Source of the DNA: Candidatus Woesearchaeota archaeon
GTDB lineage: Archaea > Nanobdellota > Nanobdellia > Woesearchaeales > UBA10216
DNA: 32,086 nt
NCBI GenBank assembly: GCA_002688315.1
Contig: NZCN01000001.1
Coordinates: 18,662 to 50,747 of the forward strand
Direction: 5' to 3'
This document shows positions 22,709 to 31,671 of this stretch, piece after piece. The notes beneath the pieces are model-generated. The model saw only the letters and a list, made by a program, of their open reading frames with translations. It did not search any database and was not told the origin of the DNA. A program made the translations under genes and the position numbers. How positions within the stretch are numbered: the stretch's first letter is position 1; each line of letters opens with the position of its first letter.

Positions 22709-23420
22709 ATTTTTTAGAAGCAGTAATCTTTTCAAACAACTTTTCTTCATTAACTTCAACATCTAATTTCCTAAAGAATTCGCCAACATTGTGGACATCT
22801 CGCTTTAGCATTTCTTTTGCGTGAGGAGCTCGGAGTGGAGATGCCTGAGAGAAGTCAATCAGCACAGGCTTTTCGTTGTGGTTGAGAATATTGAACTTTG
22901 ACAAATCGCCGTGAACAAAGCCAGCTTTGTAGTATTTTTTCATGTTGTCAATTATTTTGTCAAGGAATTCTTTTGGCTGTTTTGGTATGTTGTCTTTCAT
23001 TTTCTGGGCAGGCTGTTCGTCTCCCACTAAGCTCATTACCAATATGTTTTTCATAAAAGCTATGGGAAGCGGAGCTTTAACCAATGCTTTTCTTGCAGCC
23101 ATTAAATTACGGTATTCTCTCTGTGCCCATGAAAAAATAATCTCGCGACGTTTCTTTGCTAAATTTTCATATCTTGGATCCGGCTTTATATATTCGTACA
23201 TGCGCTTGAAGTCTGCTGTTTCCAGACGGTAAATTTTGATGATAACTCTTTCGTCTCCTTTTTGTGCAGAGAAAACATTTGCTTCCTTTCCAATTGAAAC
23301 AGGGCTTAAAGTTTCCTCTTCAAAAAAGTCCTTGCTGCTGAGAACGAATAGATTCCTGATAGTAAAGCGGTCAAACACGTTTTCCTGTGTCTTAAAGCGC
23401 TCTCTGAATTTTTTGGCCAT
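22707..23420 (-). CDS. rio1: RIO1-family serine/threonine protein kinase
   Basis: A protein of 237 aa, close to the archaeal Rio1 length. The kinase features are GKEANVF (residues 44-50, the flexible phosphate loop of RIO kinases), the lysine in VIIKIYR, the long flexible RIO1 loop (FKRMYEYIKPDPRYENLAKKRREIIFSWAQREYRN), the catalytic HGDLSKFN (D172, N177) and the metal-binding LIDFSQA (D189). RIO1 is an ATPase/kinase in late small-subunit ribosome maturation. It starts at the ATG at 23420, 26 nt after a TATA box. Divergent from trmI. Confidence 0.94.
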   Translation of the reverse strand: MAKKFRERFKTQENVFDRFTIRNLFVLSSKDFFEEETLSPVSIGKEANVFSAQKGDERVIIKIYRLETADFKRMYEYIKPDPRYENLAKKRREIIFSWAQREYRNLMAARKALVKAPLPIAFMKNILVMSLVGDEQPAQKMKDNIPKQPKEFLDKIIDNMKKYYKAGFVHGDLSKFNILNHNEKPVLIDFSQASPLRAPHAKEMLKRDVHNVGEFFRKLDVEVNEEKLFEKITASKK

Positions 23421-23442
23421 AGAGACAATAACTGCAACTATG

Positions 23443-23460
23443 TTTATAAAACTTTATAAA
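23443..23460. promoter_or_regulatory. Tandem TTTATAAA boxes between rio1 and trmI
   Basis: TTTATAAA occurs at 23443-23450 and 23453-23460. The first is centred 26.5 nt before the rio1 start (23420, minus) and the second 29.5 nt before the trmI start (23486, plus). Each octamer is a palindrome. Only 2 bp separate them, so the two genes would compete for TBP binding. Confidence 0.6.
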
Positions 23461-23485
23461 AAGAATAATTGCTTCTAAAAAACAC

Positions 23486-24229
23486 ATGGAAGAGATAAAA
23501 CTGATATTAGTTAGTAATAGTGGCAGATTTATGTATGTTAGAGATCTTAAACAGGATTACCACTGCCAATTTGGATTAGTTACGAAAGATGATTTGAAGA
23601 AGATAAAAAAAAGTGGCAGTGTGAAAACAAATACTGGTGTTGAGCTTCAAGCATTTGCTCCTGGTTTTATTGATGTTTATAGAAAAATAAAGCGTGCACC
23701 GCAAATAATCCCTCTCAAAGACATGGGTAGCATTGTTTCTGAAACAGGAATAAGCAAAGAAAGTATTGTGGTTGATGCTGGCTCTGGTTCAGGAGCATTA
23801 GCGCTGTTCCTTGCTAACATTGCAAAAAAAGTAGTGAGTTATGAGATAAGAAAAGATTTTGCAGATATTGCTGCTGAAAACGTCAAGTTTCTTAAATTAA
23901 AAAATATTGAAATAAAAAACAAAGACATTTACAAAAGTATCGATGAGAAAAATGTTGATGTTGTTACTTTAGACTTGCCAGAGCCATGGAAAGCTCTGGA
24001 AGCAGCTAACAAAGCGTTGAAGACAGGAGGCTTTATTGTTTCTTATTCTCCAACAATACCTCAGGTTTCTGACTTTATTAAAGCATTAACAGGTAATTTT
24101 CTGCATCTGAAAACAATAGAAATAATCCAAAGAGAATGGGAATTCAATGAACGTGTTATCCGCCCAAAATCTCAACCAATAGGACATTCAGGATTTCTTA
24201 CGTTTGTTAGAAAGATTAATCAAACTTAA
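23486..24229 (+). CDS. trmI: tRNA (adenine-N1)-methyltransferase, TrmI-like
   Basis: A protein of 247 aa. An N-terminal small beta domain (ILVSNSGRFMYVRDL..., FGLVTKDDLKK) precedes a Rossmann methyltransferase domain. The AdoMet site is VVDAGSGSGALALFLAN; SYEIRKDF follows, and LDLPEPWKALEAANKALKTGG is the NPPY-equivalent region of the TrmI group. Archaeal TrmI methylates A57/A58 in the T loop of tRNA. The C-terminal part (EFNERVIRPKSQPIGHSGFLTFVRK) carries the family ending. It overlaps the convergent GDYXXLXY gene by 14 bp. Confidence 0.9.
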   Translation: MEEIKLILVSNSGRFMYVRDLKQDYHCQFGLVTKDDLKKIKKSGSVKTNTGVELQAFAPGFIDVYRKIKRAPQIIPLKDMGSIVSETGISKESIVVDAGSGSGALALFLANIAKKVVSYEIRKDFADIAAENVKFLKLKNIEIKNKDIYKSIDEKNVDVVTLDLPEPWKALEAANKALKTGGFIVSYSPTIPQVSDFIKALTGNFLHLKTIEIIQREWEFNERVIRPKSQPIGHSGFLTFVRKINQT

Positions 24230-24737
24230 CTATTGTATCATTTATCAACAAATCCTTGACAATTGCATTGCAGGAAGAATCCACAACTACAATAACAGAA
24301 AGATTTTGCCTAGAGCGTTCTATTGGCCTGCCTTCGCCTTCTGGAACAAAGTAGCTTTCTATTCCCCAAGTTGCGCTAACACGATTCGAGCGGCTTTGAA
24401 TGATTTCTCCTTTTAAGCAAACCTGATTTTCATTTAAAGAAGGCTTGGTTTTGCTGACAGAGTCAACTGTCCAAAACTTTTCTTTTTTTGAGAGAGAAGC
24501 GTATATATTTTCTTGCCTTTCAAATTGCATATCTCCAAGAGTTTCATTGTCAATTGTAGAAATTGAATAACTTAGTATTACATAATCTCCTCTGAATAAG
24601 TCTCTTGGGTCAACAGGAGCAGTATCAAGTAAAATTTCCTCTCCTGTGCTGACTGTGTATAGTTTTGAACCTAAGAAAAGCAGTAAAACAATGGCAGGTA
24701 CTAAGCCAAACAACAGAGGAACATATTTTTTATTCAT
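24216..24737 (-). CDS. GDYXXLXY-domain membrane-anchored protein
   Basis: A protein of 173 aa from ATG 24737. An N-terminal transmembrane segment (VPLLFGLVPAIVLLLFLGSKLY) is followed by an extracytoplasmic beta-rich domain that contains DLFRGDYVILSYSIS, the G-D-Y-x-x-L-x-Y signature of the domain found with DUF2157 membrane proteins. VDPRD before it is also conserved. The function is unknown. The start overlaps the end of the DUF2157 gene by 8 bp, so both are made from one mRNA. Confidence 0.75.
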   Translation of the reverse strand: MNKKYVPLLFGLVPAIVLLLFLGSKLYTVSTGEEILLDTAPVDPRDLFRGDYVILSYSISTIDNETLGDMQFERQENIYASLSKKEKFWTVDSVSKTKPSLNENQVCLKGEIIQSRSNRVSATWGIESYFVPEGEGRPIERSRQNLSVIVVVDSSCNAIVKDLLINDTIVKFD

Positions 24738-26028
24738 TTGCATCCATATTTCTAATTAATTCACGGCGCTTCTTTTCAAGATATACAGCGCCTGCAATTA
24801 AGAATATGCCTCCCAGTATCAAAGCAATAGATCTTGGAAGGAATCTGTACGCAGTGTTCAGGTATATGTGCGCAAGCCCAATAACAAAGAAAAATATTCC
24901 TATGTTAACAAAAGGCGTTATTCCCTTATAATAGCCTACTAAAATTGTTCCAATAGCAACAACAAACAGGAGAAGAGTGAAAAGAATGAACATTGAGGTT
25001 AAAAAGCCTTCTGATGGCTGGAGATATGAGTTTCTGTATGGTGATGTAACTTCGCTCATGAAATTGTCTTTTAGAAAACTTACTACTGTTATAACAGCAA
25101 AGCCGAAAAATGAAACAAGCAACAGCAAAAATTCATACATTCCTGCTTTTTTGGAACGGTTAGAAACAAGAACACCTACAATTGAGCCTATGCTGGTTAT
25201 GACAAAAATTGCAAATATTGCTGAAGCAAAGAAACTTCCAAAAAGATCTGTAGAAGGCATTCTGTAACCTATTTCCAAACTGAAGAAAAAGAATGAGAAC
25301 AATATGTAAATTAAACCAACTGTCTGATAAATTATGCTGAATTTAGCAAACTTCTCAAACATTTTGTGAAGCTGCCCTGCGCCGTATAAACTAATTCCGA
25401 ACGCAAGGAATATCAGCATTGTTGAGAAGAAATTTGCATTGAAGTAACCGCCTAATTCTGCACGCATCCAACCTGCAAAAGTAAGTATGGAAATAACAAG
25501 GATTGGATTTGAAGACAATGCATAACTTAAAGGAGCAATTGCTAAAAACCATAAGAGTATTAAGAAGCTGCTGTTAGCAGGAACATTATATATCTGCGCA
25601 GTTAGGAATATAGTGGCTCCTACAAAAAGTGAAGCTAAAAGCAAGAGTGATTCTCCAACAGCCGGATAATTAGGCTTATCAAACTTTAATTTCCAACCAG
25701 CAAAATAAGTTGCAGATGTTGTTCCAAAAAGCAAGATTATTTTTGCAAAGTCAGGAATAGCTCTCCAGTTTGAAGCTACAAAAAGAATAACACCAATACC
25801 AACAAGAATCGCACCCAAGGTAGAAATTACAGCAATTGTTTTAGAGCTTCTATGATGATGATGATGATCTTCTTCTGCTTCATATTCAACTTTTTGCGTT
25901 TTCTTTGGAGTCTTAGGCGCTTTTGCAAGGTCATACTTTGCTAAGATACGCTCTGCCTGATAGTCTTCTATAATCCCTTCTTTTTTCCAAGAATTAACTT
26001 CTTTCTTAAAATCAGGTGTATTGCTCAT
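24730..26028 (-). CDS. DUF2157-family polytopic membrane protein
   Basis: A protein of 432 aa. Residues 1-60 are a cytoplasmic helical DUF2157 segment (SWKKEGIIEDYQAERILAKYD) with a His-rich linker, DHHHHHR. The rest has about 12 hydrophobic segments. In other genomes DUF2157 proteins pair with GDYXXLXY proteins, as here with the next gene. Reaction and substrate are not known; the arrangement suggests a complex at the membrane. The His cluster could bind metal, but that is speculation. Confidence 0.75.
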   Translation of the reverse strand: MSNTPDFKKEVNSWKKEGIIEDYQAERILAKYDLAKAPKTPKKTQKVEYEAEEDHHHHHRSSKTIAVISTLGAILVGIGVILFVASNWRAIPDFAKIILLFGTTSATYFAGWKLKFDKPNYPAVGESLLLLASLFVGATIFLTAQIYNVPANSSFLILLWFLAIAPLSYALSSNPILVISILTFAGWMRAELGGYFNANFFSTMLIFLAFGISLYGAGQLHKMFEKFAKFSIIYQTVGLIYILFSFFFFSLEIGYRMPSTDLFGSFFASAIFAIFVITSIGSIVGVLVSNRSKKAGMYEFLLLLVSFFGFAVITVVSFLKDNFMSEVTSPYRNSYLQPSEGFLTSMFILFTLLLFVVAIGTILVGYYKGITPFVNIGIFFFVIGLAHIYLNTAYRFLPRSIALILGGIFLIAGAVYLEKKRRELIRNMDANE

Positions 26029-26065
26029 ATAATGCTTAATAACTCTGCGTGTTTTAAATATTTAA

Positions 26066-27250
26066 CTAAATAACATCTTTCTTAACAATCTCTCCTGGAA
26101 GAGTTGTTTTTCCTGGCCAGATTTTCCTGCCTGGATATATAGAAGTCCGGATGCCTGTCTTTACGTTATCAGCAATTACTGTTCCAAATTTGCGCCTGCC
26201 GCTGCTAATAAGCTTCCCCTTTACTATTGAATCAATCTTTTTTTCATCATGCCTAAGATTTGCTACAATAAACCCTGCAGCAAGGTTAACATTCTCCCCA
26301 ATCACAGAATCGCCTAAATAGCTTAAGTGACCTATCTGAGTGTTGTCCATGACTATTGAATTTTTTACCTCAACAGAATTTCCAACCCTGCAATTGTTTC
26401 CAATTGAAGTAAAAGGCCTAATGTAACAGTTTGGGCCGATATCGCAGTGCTCTCCAATAACAACAGGGCCTTCAATGTATGTTCCAGCTCTTAAGAGAGT
26501 GTTCCTCCCAACAACTACTTTTCCTTTAATTGTAACGCCTTTCTCAACAGTTGCATACACATCCCCGCTTATTTCATCCAGTAATCTTTCATTTGCATAC
26601 AGCAACGACCACGGATATGTTGTTGGCAGCCAAAAACCTGCTTCCTCAACAACAACTTTTTCTTTTTTAGCAAATGTTTTGATTGCATCTGTAATCTCGT
26701 ACTCTCCTCTGCTGCTTTTCTTAAGTTTCTTAGTAACTGAAAAGATTTTGTCATCCAATACGTAAAAGCCGGTGTTTGCATGGCCAGGAACACTTTTTTC
26801 AGGCTTTTCCACCATATCATGTAAGTAGCCTTCTTTAATCATCACATCACCAAAACTGCTTACATCTTTGACTTCTTTTACTAAAATACAATAATCGTGT
26901 TTTACGCATTTTTTTATATCTTCGTTATTGTACAAGTCATCTCCCATTAAGACAATAAACTTTCCAGAAATAATCTTTTCAACAGCTAACAACGCATCGC
27001 CGGTTCCATACTGCTTTTTTTGCTGAACAAACGTAAGCCTTATTCCGCCGTAAGTACTTCCCAAATAATCGCTTATTTGTTTTCCTTCATGTCCTATCAC
27101 AATTACAGCTTCTGAAACAATGCCGTGCAGCTGTGAAAGAATATGCTCAATAATTGTTTTGTTTGCAATCTTCAGCAAAGACTTTGGCTTGCTTACAGTT
27201 AATGGGTGTGTTCTCGTTGACTTCCCTGCAGCTAAAATAACAGCTTTCAT
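26066..27250 (-). CDS. glmU: Bifunctional UDP-GlcNAc pyrophosphorylase / GlcN-1-P acetyltransferase (GlmU-type)
   Basis: A protein of 394 aa. The N-terminal nucleotidyltransferase starts MKAVILAAGKSTRTHPLTVSKPKSL, with the phosphate loop and lysine, then GDDLYN with the metal-binding acid. From about residue 240 there are left-handed beta-helix hexapeptide repeats (VTIKGKVVVGRNTLLRAGTYIEG..., CDIGPNCYIRPFTSIGNNCRVG). The C-terminal helix domain is that of archaeal Sugar-1-P nucleotidyltransferases such as ST0452. It is the last step in UDP-GlcNAc formation. The ATG overlaps the glmM stop (ATGA). The exact sugar may be wider than GlcNAc. Confidence 0.85.
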   Translation of the reverse strand: MKAVILAAGKSTRTHPLTVSKPKSLLKIANKTIIEHILSQLHGIVSEAVIVIGHEGKQISDYLGSTYGGIRLTFVQQKKQYGTGDALLAVEKIISGKFIVLMGDDLYNNEDIKKCVKHDYCILVKEVKDVSSFGDVMIKEGYLHDMVEKPEKSVPGHANTGFYVLDDKIFSVTKKLKKSSRGEYEITDAIKTFAKKEKVVVEEAGFWLPTTYPWSLLYANERLLDEISGDVYATVEKGVTIKGKVVVGRNTLLRAGTYIEGPVVIGEHCDIGPNCYIRPFTSIGNNCRVGNSVEVKNSIVMDNTQIGHLSYLGDSVIGENVNLAAGFIVANLRHDEKKIDSIVKGKLISSGRRKFGTVIADNVKTGIRTSIYPGRKIWPGKTTLPGEIVKKDVI

Positions 27251-28584
27251 TTTACACCAATCTCTGATTTTACTGTTTCAACAATACTATCGGCAAGCTC
27301 TTTTATTATTTTTTCGTTTTCTCCTTCCACAAGTATGCGCATTTTATTTTCAGTTCCAGAATAACGTACAAAAACCCTGCCATTTTCCAGCCTGCTTTCA
27401 GCTTCTTTAATCTTTTCAGCAACAGCTGGTATGTCTTTTAACTCTTTTTTTTCATTGACAGCAACATTTACCAACAATTGCGGATATTTTTCAACAAAAG
27501 AAGCAAGTTCAGACAGCTTTTTCCCTTGCTCTTTCATTGAATTCAGTATCTGCACAGAAGCAATCACAGCATCAGCTGTTTTTGAAAATTCAGAAAAGAT
27601 AACATGCCCTGAAGTTTCTCCGCCAATGCTGTAACTATTGTTGAACAATTCAGCACTTACGAACTTATCACCTGTTTTTGTCCTTACAGTTTTAACCCCG
27701 AGCTTTTGCATTGAGTTATCAAGACCACAATTGCTGTAGTTTGTAACAACTATTGTGTCTTTGTTTAACTTTCCGTTTTCCTTGAGATGAATAGCAGCAA
27801 TAGCAATTAAAGAATCGCCTTCAACAATATTGCCTGTCTCATCAATCATAACAATTCTGTCAGCATCACCATCAAAAGCAACGCCAGCATCCAACTTATT
27901 TTCCTCAACAACTTTTTTTAGCTTTTGCGTGAACAAAGCACCGCAATCTTTGTTGATATTAAGGCCATCAGGCTCGTTGTTTATTATAGTTGCTTCAGCT
28001 TTTAGCTCGCTGAACAAATCCTTTATCAAATAAGAAGCAGAACCATTGCCAGTGTCAATTGCTACCTTCAATCCTGATAAATCACTGCCTTGAAGAGTGT
28101 CACCAACCATTGAAATGTAGTCTTGTTTTACATCTCTTAAGCGAAAAACACTGCCTGGCTCAGAAGATGCAAATTTTTTTGAAAAAAATATTTCTTCAAG
28201 CTGCGCTTCCAATTCTTCGTTAAACTTAAATCCATCTTTGGACATAAATTTGAAACCATTTTCATCAGCAGGATTATGAGAAGCAGAAATCATAACACCG
28301 CCATCGCATCCATGAAAACCGATTAAATAAGAAACTCCGTTAGTCGGAATTATTCCAAGAGGAACTGCATCTGCTCCTGCTGAAGTTATTCCTGCAATTA
28401 AAGCTTCCTCAAGCATTGCGCCAGAAAGCCTAGTATCCCTGCCAACCGCTATCTTAATTTTTTTGCTGTTATTGCCTTTTGCAATTAAAGTAACAAAAGC
28501 CTTTCCCAAATCCAAAGCTGTCTCTGCAGTGATTGGATATTGATTGGCTTTCCCCCTTATGCCATCTGTTCCGAATAGTTTCAT
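27247..28584 (-). CDS. glmM: Phosphoglucosamine mutase
   Basis: A protein of 445 aa in the alpha-D-phosphohexomutase family. It turns glucosamine-6-phosphate into glucosamine-1-phosphate. It starts KLFGTDGIRGKAN. The active serine is S102 in MISASHNPADENG, the metal-binding loop is FDGDADRI, and the sugar-binding loop is GGETSGHVIF. RYSGTENKMRI is the phosphate-binding C-terminal loop. The order glmS-glmM-glmU in one operon supports glucosamine rather than glucose or mannose as the substrate. One base separates it from the upstream transaldolase-like gene. Confidence 0.92.
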   Translation of the reverse strand: MKLFGTDGIRGKANQYPITAETALDLGKAFVTLIAKGNNSKKIKIAVGRDTRLSGAMLEEALIAGITSAGADAVPLGIIPTNGVSYLIGFHGCDGGVMISASHNPADENGFKFMSKDGFKFNEELEAQLEEIFFSKKFASSEPGSVFRLRDVKQDYISMVGDTLQGSDLSGLKVAIDTGNGSASYLIKDLFSELKAEATIINNEPDGLNINKDCGALFTQKLKKVVEENKLDAGVAFDGDADRIVMIDETGNIVEGDSLIAIAAIHLKENGKLNKDTIVVTNYSNCGLDNSMQKLGVKTVRTKTGDKFVSAELFNNSYSIGGETSGHVIFSEFSKTADAVIASVQILNSMKEQGKKLSELASFVEKYPQLLVNVAVNEKKELKDIPAVAEKIKEAESRLENGRVFVRYSGTENKMRILVEGENEKIIKELADSIVETVKSEIGVK

Positions 28585-28585
28585 T

Positions 28586-29245
28586 CTAAATTTTCTGCCC
28601 TAGCTTTGCCCAGTCATCAAGGAACTGTTTCAAGCCAGCATCAGTTAACGGATGCTTATACAATTGTTCTATTATTTTGAAAGGCACTGTTGCAATATCT
28701 GCCCCAAGCAATGCTGCCTGCTTAACATGGTCAGCATGTCTTACTGACGCAAACAAAATCTTTGTCTTAAAATCGTAATTGTCGTAAATCTCACGGATTT
28801 CTTCGACCATCTCTGAGCCGTCATGACCAATATCATCCAAGCGGCCTACAAACGGACTAATAATATACGCTCCTGCTTTTGCAGCAAGCAATGCCTGATT
28901 AGCAGAAAAACATAACGTAACATTAGCTCTGATTCCTTCTTTAGCAAGAGTTTTAACAGTTTTTAAACCGTCAGGAATCAAAGGTATCTTAACAACAACG
29001 TTTTTGTGAACTTTAGAAAGAACGCGAGCTTCTTCCACCATTTCATCGTAACTTGTTGCAATAACTTCTGCAGAAACATCTCCATTGACAATCTCGCAAA
29101 TTTCCTTTACAATTGCTTTGAAATCTTTACCTTTATCCTTCTCTTTAGCTACAAGGCTGGGATTAGTTGTTACTCCATCAATAATACCCCAATTGTTTGC
29201 CTGCTTTATTTCATCTATGTTTGCTGTGTCAATAAATATTTCCAT
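28586..29245 (-). CDS. Transaldolase-like protein (small TalC/fructose-6-phosphate aldolase group)
   Basis: A protein of 219 aa from the ATG that gives [13 protein letters not shown], the usual start of this group. An upstream start at 29260 would add five residues. [11 protein letters not shown] has the Schiff-base lysine, [19 protein letters not shown] and [12 protein letters not shown] follow, and [15 protein letters not shown] is in the normal place. The group contains both transaldolases and fructose-6-phosphate aldolases, and the sequence alone does not separate them. In this operon either activity could affect the fructose-6-phosphate that GlmS uses. Confidence 0.85.
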   Translation of the reverse strand: MEIFIDTANIDEIKQANNWGIIDGVTTNPSLVAKEKDKGKDFKAIVKEICEIVNGDVSAEVIATSYDEMVEEARVLSKVHKNVVVKIPLIPDGLKTVKTLAKEGIRANVTLCFSANQALLAAKAGAYIISPFVGRLDDIGHDGSEMVEEIREIYDNYDFKTKILFASVRHADHVKQAALLGADIATVPFKIIEQLYKHPLTDAGLKQFLDDWAKLGQKI

Positions 29246-29275
29246 TTTTATCATCCCCAACTTGTTTTTTTATTT

Positions 29276-29914
29276 TTAAAACTCATCAATACTTATTTCA
29301 CTAAGACTATTAACAATTTTATCAGCTTCTGACAAATCTTCTTCAGACGCATATTTTGACCTTAAAGCTACGCATTTCATTCCAGCTGCCTTTGCAGATA
29401 ATATTCCTGCTTTGGCATCCTCGATAACTAGACAAGCATTTGGATATACATTTAATTTTGTAGCAGCTAAAAGATAAGATTCAGGATCGGGTTTCCCAAA
29501 GCGAACATCATCTCCACTCACTGTAATCTGAAAGAATTTCTTAACATCAAGTTTACTTAAAATCATCTCAACATCATCTCTATTAGCTCCTGAAGCAACT
29601 CCTAGCTTGACTTTTTCATGTAATTTTTTAATCAGCTCTGTTGCACCATTGACTTCTGCTATGCTGTTTTCCGCAATCTGCGGAAATAACCTGGATTTTT
29701 CTTTGCATAAATCTTCTACATCAATGTTTAGATTGTTTCCTTCAACTATTCCTTTAAATCCATCCTCATCAGTCCTTCCAGGGCAAAAGCGTGCATAATC
29801 CTCAGTAGTAAGTTTAAAGCCGTGCTTTTCCAAAACTTTTCGCATCGCTGATTCATGAGCAACCTCAGAATCTGCAATCACTCCATCCATGTCAAAAATT
29901 ACTGCTTTTATCAT
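29276..29914 (-). CDS. HAD-family sugar phosphatase/phosphoglucomutase-like
   Basis: A protein of 212 aa. Motif I is FDMDGVIADSE (nucleophile D8 and acid D10). The cap helices follow (EKHGFKLTTEDYARFCPGRTDEDGF), then SGANRDDVEMIL and GKPDPESYLLAATKL (lysine) and IEDAKAGILSAKAAGM (acids). This is the beta-phosphoglucomutase / phosphatase subgroup. The substrate is probably a hexose or amino-sugar phosphate, since it lies directly behind glmS; the two overlap by 4 bp. Which of the two enzyme types it is cannot be told. Confidence 0.82.
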   Translation of the reverse strand: MIKAVIFDMDGVIADSEVAHESAMRKVLEKHGFKLTTEDYARFCPGRTDEDGFKGIVEGNNLNIDVEDLCKEKSRLFPQIAENSIAEVNGATELIKKLHEKVKLGVASGANRDDVEMILSKLDVKKFFQITVSGDDVRFGKPDPESYLLAATKLNVYPNACLVIEDAKAGILSAKAAGMKCVALRSKYASEEDLSEADKIVNSLSEISIDEF

Positions 29915-31665
29915 TTTACTGTCACGCTCTTTGCCAGGTTTCTTGGTTTGTCTGGGTCGTGGTTTCGTAGTAATGCTATGTGGTAAGCAAGTATCTGCAC
30001 AGGAATAATGTTAACTATCGGACTTGCGTTTCCTGCGTCAGGCACTTTAATCCAGTAATCAAACACTTCGTTATTTTCAGGAGCAATGCCAATGATAAAG
30101 CCCCCTCTGCTTTTTATTTCCATAGCATTGCTAATAATCTCATCTTTTGATTCATCATTCGCAACCAAAGCAATGCAAGGCGTTCCTTTATCAATCAATG
30201 CAAGAGGTCCGTGCTTAAGCTCGCCGCCAGCAAATCCTTCAGCATGGATGTAAGCTGTTTCCTGAAGCTTAATTGCAGCTTCCAAAGCAATTGGATAATT
30301 CAAACTTCTTCCAATAATATACATATCATTTTTATCCTTTAACATTTCTGCAAGTTTCTTTATGTATTCTTCGTATCTTGGATTAAGCATGTCGTTAACT
30401 CCTTCAGCAACATCCATCAGCAATAGTTTGCCTTCCTGAAGCTTTCCAACGGTTGCGTAAGTGAGAAGCGTTATAACAGCTAATTGTGCAGTTGTTGCTT
30501 TTGTTGAAACAACAGCTCTTTCAGCGCCTGCATTCACCATGAGATACTTATCTGAATTCCTCATCATCGTACTGCCAAAAACATTAAGCAACGATATTAC
30601 TTTTGAACTTTTCTTTTTAGCAGCTTCTATTGCTTCAAGAACATCTGCTGTCTCACCGCTCTGAGATATTGCTATGATTAATGATTTTGGAGTTAAGTAA
30701 TGATTGTAATTAGGAAATTCAGAAGCAACGTAAGCATTAACGTGCTTTTTAGCAACTTTTGAAAATAAGTACTCGCCTGCCATGCAAACTTTTCCAGCAG
30801 TACCGCAGCCAACAAGGAATGTTCCATAAGCGTTGTTTATGTCAGAAGCAACAGACATGATTTTTTCCTCATCTTGGTTTATTGCTCTGTATAAAGTATC
30901 TTTCTGATCCATTATCTCTTTGATTAAGTAATGCTTGTAACCTTCTTTTGCAGCTGTTTCAGGCTGCCAGTCAATTTCTACAACTCGCTTTTCGATTTTA
31001 CCTCCTTGAGCTTTAAAGAATTCAGCATCATTGTCAATAACAACAAGCTCATTGTCATCAAGATACTGCACTTTTTTAGTATGATTGAAAAAAGCAGTTA
31101 TATCAGAGGCAATGAAAAACTCATCTTCTCCAACACCAACTATGAGCGGAGTTCCTTTTCTCACAGCAACAATTTTTTTTGAATCAGAATCTACAGCTAC
31201 GAAAGCAGACCTGCCTTTCAGAAATTTCACAGCTTCAGCCACAGCGCAGTCAAATGGTATGTGTTGATTCATATAATCTTCAATAATATGAGCAATGATT
31301 TCAGTATCTGTTTCAGAAACAAATTTATGGGAAGAAAACTGCTTCCTTAATCCTTGATAATTTTCTATAATTCCGTTGTGAACAACTGCTATCTTTCCAG
31401 TGCAGTCAAGATGAGGGTGCGTATTATCTTCAGTAACACTGCCGTGAGTGGCCCATCTGGTGTGGCCGATTCCTATGTTGCCAGAAGCAAGGCTTATGTT
31501 AGTGCTATCACTTATCTTGCCTACTTTTTTTACAACTTTGATATCAGAATCAGCAACAGTAGCTATGCCCCAAGAGTCATACCCTCTGTACTCGAGGCTT
31601 TTTAAGCCCTCTAAAACAACCTTAGAGGCATCTTTCTTCCCTTTGTAAGCAATTATACCGCACAT
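29911..31665 (-). CDS. glmS: Glutamine-fructose-6-phosphate aminotransferase
   Basis: A protein of 584 aa. It makes glucosamine-6-phosphate from fructose-6-phosphate and glutamine. The N-terminal Cys2 (MCGIIAYKG) is the glutaminase nucleophile, followed by RGYDSWG and HTRWATHG. Two SIS sugar-binding domains follow (from about residue 270), with ISQSGETADVLEAIE and the KLQETAYIHAEGFAGGELKHGPLALID segment. The protein ends NLAKSVTVK, as is usual for the family. It is first in an operon of five genes. A possible small upstream ORF ends 6 nt before its start. Confidence 0.96.
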   Translation of the reverse strand: MCGIIAYKGKKDASKVVLEGLKSLEYRGYDSWGIATVADSDIKVVKKVGKISDSTNISLASGNIGIGHTRWATHGSVTEDNTHPHLDCTGKIAVVHNGIIENYQGLRKQFSSHKFVSETDTEIIAHIIEDYMNQHIPFDCAVAEAVKFLKGRSAFVAVDSDSKKIVAVRKGTPLIVGVGEDEFFIASDITAFFNHTKKVQYLDDNELVVIDNDAEFFKAQGGKIEKRVVEIDWQPETAAKEGYKHYLIKEIMDQKDTLYRAINQDEEKIMSVASDINNAYGTFLVGCGTAGKVCMAGEYLFSKVAKKHVNAYVASEFPNYNHYLTPKSLIIAISQSGETADVLEAIEAAKKKSSKVISLLNVFGSTMMRNSDKYLMVNAGAERAVVSTKATTAQLAVITLLTYATVGKLQEGKLLLMDVAEGVNDMLNPRYEEYIKKLAEMLKDKNDMYIIGRSLNYPIALEAAIKLQETAYIHAEGFAGGELKHGPLALIDKGTPCIALVANDESKDEIISNAMEIKSRGGFIIGIAPENNEVFDYWIKVPDAGNASPIVNIIPVQILAYHIALLRNHDPDKPRNLAKSVTVK

Positions 31666-31671
31666 TTAGAA

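Noticed and set aside
25852-25872. ATGATG triplet run that looked like a repeat array or C/D-box RNA
   Set aside because: It is the codon run for the His cluster in the DUF2157 protein; there is no matching D box or spaced repeat.
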